Below are positions 1 through 4,929 of a stretch of DNA of 5,518 nucleotides, piece after piece (position 1 is the stretch's first letter; each line of letters starts with the position of its first letter). The stretch lies in NCBI GenBank assembly GCA_014379795.1, contig JACMLC010000297.1, forward strand, positions 1 through 5,518. The letters run 5' to 3'. The notes beneath the pieces are model-generated. The model was not told the DNA's origin and ran no database searches. It worked only from the letters and a program-made list of their open reading frames with translations. The position numbers were made by a program, and so were the translations under genes. Source of the DNA: Pyrinomonadaceae bacterium (GTDB taxonomy: Bacteria > Acidobacteriota > Blastocatellia > Pyrinomonadales > Pyrinomonadaceae).

Positions 1-1116
1 ATCTTTGACGCGTCTGGCGAGTCTTTCTCGCGCGGATTTTCTCAAATTGATGACTTGCTGGCGCGTGATTCCTAAGAGCGCGGCGATACGATTGTCGTCA
101 AGCGGCAGCTCCGACCACAATTCTGCGAACTCTTTCAGAGTTAAACTCAATGCTTCGGCGATGGCTTCGGGCGTCGCTAGACGGGCGATAATCCAGAGGT
201 CAACGATGCCGCGCCCGCCTTCGTCACGCAGATTCAAGAGCAGCGCTGCGCGCTGGCGCGCGGGAAGCTCCGTAATCTCATTCCACAGGCGTTCAAGATA
301 GATGCGCCGCTCTGTTTCGACCGAAACGGCTGGTCGCTGGTCGGCTATCTGGACTCCCGCCGCAGCTTCCTCGCCGCCTTCGACATTGCTGCCAGCATCA
401 ATCTCAACCGCCTTGTCCGACACGTCCCACCACTCTGCGCAGATGCTTGTCAGCAGATCAAGCTCGACGGGCGCGCCAGCCCATGCAAAGATTGCGGAGA
501 GCAATTCATAAGGGCGTTTCTGATCGCTCCAGGACGCCTGCGCCGCTCCATCGCTCGCCAGAGCCTGCGGGTCATCGCGCAGGAGTTGTAAGCGATGCGC
601 GCCGGATTCAGCATCAGAAATAGCATCATTCCCAAACGTTTCGCCCGCGCGCCCCGTTGGCCGCCAACTGCTCAACCCGCCGAGCCATGTGTGCCCTGCA
701 TCCTGCCAGAGCGCAAAGCCTTCTCGATGCGTCAGCAGGTAACGCAAGCCGTTTTTCAGGCGGCGACGTTGCGGGTACTTGCGGCTGACGTAGCGGTCAC
801 AGGCGTTATAAGTCGTGACGGCGACGTAAGAGTTAAAGTTGCCGATTGGCCGCGCTGCGTAATCCGCGCGGAAGGTTTGCAGTCGTTGGATGAGCTGCAA
901 CATGACTTCGCTGCGAATGTCTTCGGCATCGCCGAGCGTATCAGCGCGCCGCCCGCTGTACATCTTGTAATTGACGATTTTAGTGATGATGGGGTCGGCG
1001 TGTTCCGTGATGAGTTGCGAGAGCAGGCGCTCTTGATCGGCGTTGTCTGTGGCACGCACGAAAGGCAATAACAGCGAATCTACTTGCTCTGTTCCCATAG
1101 CCGCCGGATTAGACAT
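1..1116 (-). CDS. Sigma-70 family RNA polymerase sigma factor, large atypical form (C-terminus cut by window edge)
   Basis: The minus strand is open from a stop at 1328-1330 down to position 1, giving at least 372 residues from the chosen ATG (1114-1116). It should bind core RNA polymerase and direct promoter recognition. A region-2-like segment spans about residues 30-130: an acidic DAEDIRSEVM stretch, then NFNSYVAVTTYNACDRYVS followed by the basic KYPQRRRLK, the usual order of core-binding and -10-reading elements. A linker of about 140 residues follows, with Trp-rich patches (WAGAPVELDLL, AEWWDV). Region 4 begins near residue 273 (ELPARQRAALLLNLR) and a helix-turn-helix lies at about 340-366 (NRIAALLGITRQQVINLRKS). 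The two region-4 halves are separated by about 40 residues, which is unusual. The start is uncertain: in-frame ATGs also lie at 1297-1299, 1216-1218, 1129-1131 and 1096-1098, none with a good Shine-Dalgarno. I chose 1116 because convincing protein character begins near there. Confidence 0.82.
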   Translation of the reverse strand, partial: MSNPAAMGTEQVDSLLLPFVRATDNADQERLLSQLITEHADPIITKIVNYKMYSGRRADTLGDAEDIRSEVMLQLIQRLQTFRADYAARPIGNFNSYVAVTTYNACDRYVSRKYPQRRRLKNGLRYLLTHREGFALWQDAGHTWLGGLSSWRPTGRAGETFGNDAISDAESGAHRLQLLRDDPQALASDGAAQASWSDQKRPYELLSAIFAWAGAPVELDLLTSICAEWWDVSDKAVEIDAGSNVEGGEEAAAGVQIADQRPAVSVETERRIYLERLWNEITELPARQRAALLLNLRDEGGRGIVDLWIIARLATPEAIAEALSLTLKEFAELWSELPLDDNRIAALLGITRQQVINLRKSARERLARRVKD

Positions 1117-1437
1117 TTGACGCTCGCGCATGACTTTGACGGAAGATGACCACTCGGATGCTACTCGTTTTGAATCCTTCGCGGCAAGCTTATCCTGCGC
1201 CAAATCATCGGCATACATTTCCTGCTTCAGCCGCCTGAAAATATTTTTTTCAGGCGCGGTAATAAAGCTTCCGCCCCGCGCTCTATACGTTTGAAGCATG
1301 ATGAGGAAGCATTCCGATTCAACCGAGCCTCAGCGGCTTATACGCTCTAAAAACTTTTACGCGGCACGCACCTGCAAAACGCATCAGCCGCGATCAAAAT
1401 TAACGGCTACCACATCAGGATTAGAAGGAGAAACGAA
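1117..1437. other. Divergent intergenic region between sigma factor and lipoprotein genes
   Basis: This 321-bp stretch separates two divergently oriented genes and should hold promoters for both. The part up to 1299 could instead be coding if the sigma factor starts at an upstream ATG. I see no convincing -35/-10 pair on either strand. The clearest element is the inverted repeat at 1232-1256. A strong Shine-Dalgarno (AAGGAG, 1425-1430) lies seven bases before the lipoprotein start. Confidence 0.6.
1232..1256. repeat. Perfect inverted repeat, 10-bp stem and 5-base loop
   Basis: The arms are CGCCTGAAAA (1232-1241) and TTTTCAGGCG (1247-1256), around the loop TATTT. The stem is perfect. No T-run follows it on either strand, so it does not look like a standard intrinsic terminator. 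It lies about 115 bases upstream of the favoured sigma factor start, so it could be a hairpin in that gene's leader or a dyad-symmetric operator. If the sigma gene starts at 1299, the repeat would be inside coding sequence. Confidence 0.6.
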
Positions 1438-1839
1438 ATGAATACCAGAAGAACCATCATCGCCACTCTGACGCTTGCTCTCGTCGCTCTTGCTGTCGCC
1501 TGCGGCGCGACGGATTCCGGCCCCAACTCGCCATCGGGCGTCTCAAAGCGTTTTATCGAAGCGGCGCGCTCCAAGGATGTCAACACTTTTAAGAGCCTGC
1601 TCTCGAAAGCATCGCTGGCATCAATCGAGAAGGACGCGAAGGAAGCAGGCATGACTGCGGACGCGATGATCAAACGAGTCTTGGAACAGGACTTGTTCAA
1701 AACCTCCGGCGAGATCGAGATTCGTAATGAAAAAATCGCGGGCGACAAGGCCACCGTCGAGATCAAGGACGACAAAGGCAAATGGTCTGAGAATGAGCTG
1801 GTCAAAGAGGACGGCAACTGGAGAGTCTCAATCGTCTAA
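1438..1839 (+). CDS. Small secreted lipoprotein, DUF4878/NTF2-like
   Basis: This 133-residue protein has a lipoprotein signal peptide: basic MNTRR, a hydrophobic stretch at residues 7-21, and a lipobox-like LAVAC with the candidate lipidated cysteine at residue 22. The mature part begins with a short polar linker (ATDSGPNSPSG). A compact domain of about 95 residues follows, starting SKRFIEAARSKD and ending ELVKEDGNWRVSIV. A helix with 'FIEAARSKD', a 'GDKATVEIKD' strand and a closing 'L-V-K-E-D-G-N-W-R' strand are typical of the DUF4878 and related NTF2-like lipoprotein families. I assign it by pattern, not alignment. The start is secure: AAGGAG lies seven bases before the ATG. Its molecular role is unknown; such proteins are anchored in the cell envelope. 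It is divergent from the sigma factor gene and is followed by a long stem-loop, so it may be transcribed alone. Confidence 0.88.
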   Translation: MNTRRTIIATLTLALVALAVACGATDSGPNSPSGVSKRFIEAARSKDVNTFKSLLSKASLASIEKDAKEAGMTADAMIKRVLEQDLFKTSGEIEIRNEKIAGDKATVEIKDDKGKWSENELVKEDGNWRVSIV

Positions 1840-1869
1840 CTCGCTCGTCCAGATGTGTTCTAAGTGATT

Positions 1870-1908
1870 CAAGGGCAGTCGTAGCTATTTCAGCAACGGC
1901 TGCCCTTG
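1870..1908 (+). terminator. Possible transcription terminator stem-loop after the lipoprotein gene
   Basis: CAAGGGCAG (1870-1878) pairs perfectly with CTGCCCTTG (1900-1908). The stem extends inward through one T-G wobble and three further pairs to 1882/1896, making 13 pairs, with a short inner helix in the remaining loop. It starts 31 bases after the lipoprotein stop. No T-tract follows directly; the first T-rich stretch starts at about 1931. It is therefore not a classical intrinsic terminator, but may still end or stabilise the transcript. Confidence 0.45.
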
Positions 1909-1986
1909 AGGCTACAGCACGGCTGGAAATCTTTTAATTTTTATATGAACAGGCGTGCTTTAAAATCATTAATGAGAGATTGCAGA

Positions 1987-2023
1987 GTAAATAGTGGTAA
2001 AAGCTGTAAACGAATTGTAAAAG
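1987..2023 (+). promoter_or_regulatory. Four helically phased GTAAA repeats, candidate response-regulator operator
   Basis: GTAAA occurs at 1987, 1997, 2006 and 2017, so the start-to-start spacing is 10, 9 and 11 bases, close to one DNA turn. Two copies extend to GTAAAAG and one to GTAAACG. Response regulators of the OmpR/PhoB family bind head-to-tail to direct repeats spaced about 10-11 bp, and the downstream operon encodes one. A self-regulatory operator is therefore a reasonable inference. The AT-richness of the region raises the chance of coincidental copies. Confidence 0.5.
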
Positions 2024-2075
2024 TAGTGCGCGCGCTACAGACGTTGGCCGCCGATTCGGTGTATAAGAAGAATTT

Positions 2076-2079
2076 GGAG
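2076..2079 (+). promoter_or_regulatory. Shine-Dalgarno GGAG supporting the GTG start of the kinase
   Basis: GGAG lies 11 bases before the GTG at 2091. The alternative ATG at 2100 would be 20 bases away, which is too far. The reading frame is closed upstream by TAA at 2064-2066, with no other usable start between. The spacing is slightly long, so the choice is likely but not certain. Confidence 0.5.
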
Positions 2080-2090
2080 ACGTTCGAGCT

Positions 2091-3782
2091 GTGCTAAAGA
2101 TGCTGAGACTTCGCACATTTTTAAGGCGACATATCCTGTGGGTGGGATTCCTGGCGGTCATCGTGCCGCTGTTGTGCATTCTCGCGCTGCAATATCGTTC
2201 GCTGAACGAGCTGAAAAAGACTTCGACGGTGGCGCAGCATGTGTGGATGAAAAACTACCTGTCGGATGTTTCTAAAGAGGTCAAGTATTTTTATAAGAGC
2301 AACGCCGAGCAGACTCTGACGACGCCCGCGAGCGCGCTCCAGGCAGAAGGCGAGCCGAAAGCCAACTACCTGTTCGGCAAGTGTGATGTCGAAGGCGCAA
2401 AGCTGCTCTTTGTCGCCGCCTTCAGAGGCAAAGACCCGGCAGAGGTTTATTTCTACAATCCTGCCAACAACAAGAAAACAATCGTTCCCTCTTCAAGCGA
2501 AGCGCGCGCGGTCAATCTCGCCATCGCGCCTCTGAACATTCTCAGTCAGGAAGAGACGCCAAAGGATTCGCCGGGGCTGCTGGTGGACGAGTACGACCCG
2601 GAGAACCGTGTCATTCTCAAAGCCATCAAGAACGATGCGCGGCAGGTGGTCGGCGTCTCAGGGATGATTATTGACACGGAATATTTTCGCAAAGTCTATT
2701 TGCCGCGCGCGATTCAGCAGTCGCTCCCAAAATTTTTCCCGGACGACGCGCAGGACAACATTATCGTCACGGTGCATGACAGCAACGGGCAGCGCGTATT
2801 GGCGACGCAGGAGTTCAAAGGGCAGGATGACGAGACGACCACCGGCTTGCCGTTTTTCAGCGACTGGCGACTCGGCATCCGCAGCCGCCACATGACGCCG
2901 GAGCAGTGGGCGCGCTGGAACTTTAACGTCAGCATCTCGCTCTCGGCTTTGATGACAGTGATGCTGTTGGGCGGCATCGTGCTGGCCTTGAGAACCGCTT
3001 CGCGCGAGATTCGTCTCTCGCAGATGAAGGCGGATTTCGTCTCGAACGTCTCGCACGAGCTGCGGACGCCGCTCTCTTCGATTCGCGTCTTCGGCGAGTT
3101 CTTAAAACTCGGTCGCGTCAAGGACGAAGAGAAGATTTGCGAGTACGGGCAGTACATCGAGACAGAGAGCAGACGCCTGACGCAGCTTATCAACAACATT
3201 CTGGATTTCTCAAAAATCGAATCAGGCCGCAAGACTTATCAATTCGAGCGCACAGGCATCACCGAACTCGTCGGTGAAACGCTCAAGACTTTCGACGTGC
3301 AATTCAAACAGCAAGGGTTCAGCATCATCTTTGAAACCCCGCGCACGCCCTTGCCGCAGGCCATCGTGGACACGGACGCGCTCGCGCAAGCCTTTATCAA
3401 CCTGCTCGACAACGCCGTCAAATATTCCGGCGATGCCAAGCAGATACATGTTCGCCTCGGGCAGAAGGAAGATTTTCTGACTATCTCTGTCACCGATCAC
3501 GGCATAGGGATTCCGCGCGAGGAGCAATCCAAGATTTTTGACAAATTTTATCGCGTCAGCACCGGCCTTGTGCATGACGTGAAGGGCAGCGGCCTCGGCC
3601 TCTCGCTCGTCGCGCACATCGTCAAGGCGCATCACGGGCGCGTCACGGTCGAAAGCGAGCCGGGACGCGGCAGCACGTTTACCATTGAACTGCCCGAAGC
3701 CTCTCGCGTTCATGGGGAAGAAGAAAAGACACGGGGCATGGTCGGCGGCGAGCCGGCTCTGACTCTGGAAGCGAGACACTAA
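2091..3782 (+). CDS. Membrane sensor histidine kinase with large extracytoplasmic domain
   Basis: This 563-residue protein senses a signal outside the membrane and passes phosphate to its partner regulator. TM1 spans about residues 15-35. An extracytoplasmic domain of about 240 residues follows; its VVGVSGMIIDTEYF strand and 'HDSNGQRVLAT' segment resemble Cache-type sensors, though I cannot confirm the fold. TM2 spans about 280-300. The dimerisation/phosphoacceptor helix has the H-box FVSNVSHELRTPLSS with the phosphorylated histidine at 322. The ATPase domain has its N-box around FINLLDNAVKYS (Asn437/Asn441), G1 DHGIGI (469-474), F-box FDKFYR (483-488) and G2 GSGLGLSL (499-506). All catalytic motifs are intact. 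Only about 20 residues join TM2 to the H-box, leaving no room for a HAMP domain. A polar tail follows the ATPase domain from about residue 537. The start is GTG, with ATG at 2100 as an alternative. The kinase gene precedes its regulator, the reverse of the commoner order. Confidence 0.95.
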   Translation: MLKMLRLRTFLRRHILWVGFLAVIVPLLCILALQYRSLNELKKTSTVAQHVWMKNYLSDVSKEVKYFYKSNAEQTLTTPASALQAEGEPKANYLFGKCDVEGAKLLFVAAFRGKDPAEVYFYNPANNKKTIVPSSSEARAVNLAIAPLNILSQEETPKDSPGLLVDEYDPENRVILKAIKNDARQVVGVSGMIIDTEYFRKVYLPRAIQQSLPKFFPDDAQDNIIVTVHDSNGQRVLATQEFKGQDDETTTGLPFFSDWRLGIRSRHMTPEQWARWNFNVSISLSALMTVMLLGGIVLALRTASREIRLSQMKADFVSNVSHELRTPLSSIRVFGEFLKLGRVKDEEKICEYGQYIETESRRLTQLINNILDFSKIESGRKTYQFERTGITELVGETLKTFDVQFKQQGFSIIFETPRTPLPQAIVDTDALAQAFINLLDNAVKYSGDAKQIHVRLGQKEDFLTISVTDHGIGIPREEQSKIFDKFYRVSTGLVHDVKGSGLGLSLVAHIVKAHHGRVTVESEPGRGSTFTIELPEASRVHGEEEKTRGMVGGEPALTLEARH

Positions 3783-3805
3783 GAGTTATTTCAAAACGAT
3801 TGCTT

Positions 3806-3903
3806 AGCCACAGAGGACACAGAGGACACAGAGATATAAAAGATTCCAAATCTGAGATTACAAATATTCAAATCCCTCTGTGTTCTCTGTGCCCTCTGTG
3901 GCT
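3806..3903. repeat. Imperfect 28-bp inverted repeat built of 9-nt CACAGAGGA units
   Basis: The left arm (3806-3833) is AGC followed by tandem CACAGAGGA-type units. The right arm (3876-3903) is its reverse complement with two mismatches, and the intervening segment is 42 bases and AT-rich. The transcript could form a long hairpin between the kinase and regulator genes. Palindromes of this CACAGAGGA kind recur between genes in several bacterial phyla, including Acidobacteriota, as I recall; their origin and function are not settled. It ends 18 bases before the regulator start. Confidence 0.85.
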
Positions 3904-3921
3904 GGTTATGAATAAATTATT

Positions 3922-4602
3922 ATGCGTAAAGTTTTAATTGTTGAAGACGATCAGGCGATGGCTGTCGCGTTGCGCGATGGCTTTACTTACGAGGGCTACA
4001 CGGTGCAGGTCGCGCGCGATGGCGCGGACGGGCTGCGGCTCGCTTCGGGGAAAGAGTTAGACCTCGTGATCTTGGATGTCATGCTGCCGAAGATGAACGG
4101 GCTTGACGTGTGCAAGCAGCTCAGACATGAAGGCAACTCGACGCCGATTATCATGCTGACGGCGCGCGGGCAGGAGATAGATAAAGTTCTCGGCCTCAAG
4201 ACCGGCGCGGATGATTATGTCACCAAGCCCTTCAGCTTTCTGGAATTGATGGCGCGCGTCGAGGCGGTCATCCGCCGCTCCACCAAGCCTGCGGAAACGG
4301 TCGAGGAAGTCAGCTTTGGCAACATAGAGCTGTGCTTCAAAAAATTCGAGGCGACGAAGGACGGGCACGCGCTGGATCTTTCACCGCGCGAGTTTAAGAT
4401 CATGCGCTATTTCGTAGAGCATCGCGGCGAAGTCGTCAGCCGCGACCAACTCCTAGATGCCGTGTGGGGTTATGATTACCTGCCCTTGACGCGCACGGTT
4501 GATATGCACATCGCCAAGCTGAGGCAGAAAATAGAAGACACACCGGGCGATCCGCGATACATTATCACGGTGCATCGAGTCGGTTATAAATTCACGGGAT
4601 AA
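3922..4602 (+). CDS. OmpR/PhoB-family response regulator transcription factor
   Basis: This 226-residue protein, of normal family length, is the probable partner of the upstream kinase. The receiver domain (about 3-116) has the acidic pair Asp9/Asp10, the phosphoacceptor Asp52 in VILDVMLPKMNG, the switch Thr80 in MLTAR, and Lys102 in the KPF motif. The winged-helix DNA-binding domain (about 130-226) has LSPREFKIMRYFVEHRGEVV, a recognition segment TRTVDMHIAKLRQKIE, and the wing YIITVHRVGYKF. On phosphorylation it should dimerise and bind tandem direct repeats; the phased GTAAA copies upstream of the kinase are the best candidate site in the window. The ATG at 3922 has no Shine-Dalgarno: the preceding bases are AT-rich, and a palindrome arm ends 18 bases upstream. 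Another ATG at 3908 is out of frame. Confidence 0.96.
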   Translation: MRKVLIVEDDQAMAVALRDGFTYEGYTVQVARDGADGLRLASGKELDLVILDVMLPKMNGLDVCKQLRHEGNSTPIIMLTARGQEIDKVLGLKTGADDYVTKPFSFLELMARVEAVIRRSTKPAETVEEVSFGNIELCFKKFEATKDGHALDLSPREFKIMRYFVEHRGEVVSRDQLLDAVWGYDYLPLTRTVDMHIAKLRQKIEDTPGDPRYIITVHRVGYKFTG

Positions 4603-4603
4603 C

Positions 4604-4682
4604 AGTCAGGAGTCAGGAGTCAAGAGTCTTAAATCGTTTTGACTCCAGACTCTTGACTCCAGACTCCAGACTCCAGACTCTT
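4604..4682. repeat. Heptamer-built palindrome (GACTCCA/GACTCTT units) filling the spacer
   Basis: Six consecutive 7-mers run from 4641 to 4682: GACTCCA, GACTCTT, three GACTCCA, then GACTCTT. Upstream, 4604-4628 holds the reverse-complement version (AGTCAGG-type 7-mers). Arms 4604-4628 and 4648-4672 pair with two mismatches around a 19-base loop, and shifted pairings by one heptamer are also possible. The element begins two bases after the regulator stop and ends four bases before the DUF3311 start. Heptameric intergenic repeats are known in cyanobacteria; whether this is related is unknown. No T-tract follows, so it is not a typical terminator. Confidence 0.85.
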
Positions 4683-4686
4683 AAAG

Positions 4687-4929
4687 ATGAAACGTGTTCT
4701 CTTAGTCATCGCTGTCGTTGTGCTGTATGTGCTGCATCAGGACTTCTGGTTCTGGCGTAGGGCGCGTCCCTTCGTCTTCGGTTTCATGCCGATAGGGCTT
4801 TTTTATCACGCGTGCTTTGCGGTGGCGGCGGCGTTGATTATGTGGATGCTGGTCAAGTTCGCGTGGCCTGCGCATCTGGAAGAAGATGTCCCGCCCACAG
4901 CTTCAGACGTGGAGGATGAAGCGCATTGA
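4687..4929 (+). CDS. Small membrane protein, DUF3311 family, symporter partner
   Basis: This 80-residue protein has two predicted membrane helices, at about residues 3-17 and 33-60. They are joined by a segment with HQDFWFW, basic RRARP and then FGFMPIGLFYH, the sequence style of DUF3311 proteins. The C-terminus is acidic and polar (LEEDVPPTASDVEDEAH). DUF3311 genes usually sit directly before sodium:solute symporter genes, as here, where the stop overlaps the next start by four bases. By analogy with the YhdT-PanF pair it may be a small accessory subunit of the transporter, but no activity has been shown to my knowledge. The ATG has no Shine-Dalgarno because the heptamer palindrome fills the upstream spacer, so translation may depend on ribosomes arriving from the regulator gene or on an unstructured AT-rich start. 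Confidence 0.85.
   Translation: MKRVLLVIAVVVLYVLHQDFWFWRRARPFVFGFMPIGLFYHACFAVAAALIMWMLVKFAWPAHLEEDVPPTASDVEDEAH
4911..4915 (+). promoter_or_regulatory. Shine-Dalgarno GGAGG supporting the TTG start of the symporter
   Basis: GGAGG lies inside the end of the DUF3311 gene, ten bases before the TTG at 4926. The symporter frame is closed just upstream by TGA at 4917-4919, so no ATG or GTG start is available before the first membrane helix. TTG is therefore the only start that keeps the complete N-terminus. Confidence 0.75.

Larger units (their letters stand above)
1909..2090 (+). promoter_or_regulatory. AT-rich upstream region of the two-component operon
   Basis: This stretch is clearly more AT-rich than its surroundings, especially 1926-2025, and leads into the histidine kinase gene, so it probably contains the operon promoter. 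It holds the phased GTAAA repeats at 1987-2023 and a short GC-rich dyad at 2023-2038. TATAAG at 2062-2067 is a possible -10 but has no well-spaced -35. TTGTAA at 2015-2020, overlapping the last GTAAA box, could be a -35 with a poor -10 (TACAGA) 15 bases on. The exact promoter cannot be fixed by eye. Confidence 0.45.

Noticed and set aside
595..1071. Plus-strand open frame of 158 codons opposite the sigma factor
   Set aside because: The minus strand of this region encodes clear sigma region 2 motifs, and the plus-strand product shows no recognisable domain and biased composition. It is a shadow frame.
1354..1360. CTTTTAC, the reverse complement of GTAAAAG, upstream of the lipoprotein gene, as a second regulator site
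   Set aside because: Only one copy is present with no phased partner, so a chance match is likely.
1407..1817. Minus-strand frame of 136 codons opposite the lipoprotein
   Set aside because: The plus strand has a signal peptide, lipobox and good Shine-Dalgarno; the minus frame's hydrophobic C-terminus is the antisense of the signal peptide.
1906..2097. Open frame of 63 codons starting at a TTG between the lipoprotein and the kinase
   Set aside because: It starts inside the stem-loop, has no Shine-Dalgarno, crosses the AT-rich regulatory region and overlaps the kinase start; its product resembles no family I know.
3222..3779. Long minus-strand frame of 185 codons opposite the kinase ATPase domain
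   Set aside because: The plus strand has intact catalytic motifs throughout; long antisense frames are common in GC-rich genes.
3806..3833. Short tandem repeats considered as a CRISPR array
   Set aside because: The units are only 9 nt and contiguous with no unique spacers, and they form an inverted pair with 3876-3903.
4641..4682. Tandem heptamers considered as replication-origin iterons or a terminator
   Set aside because: No replication gene or AT-rich origin region lies nearby and no T-tract follows; the inverted arrangement between two genes fits a dispersed intergenic element better.
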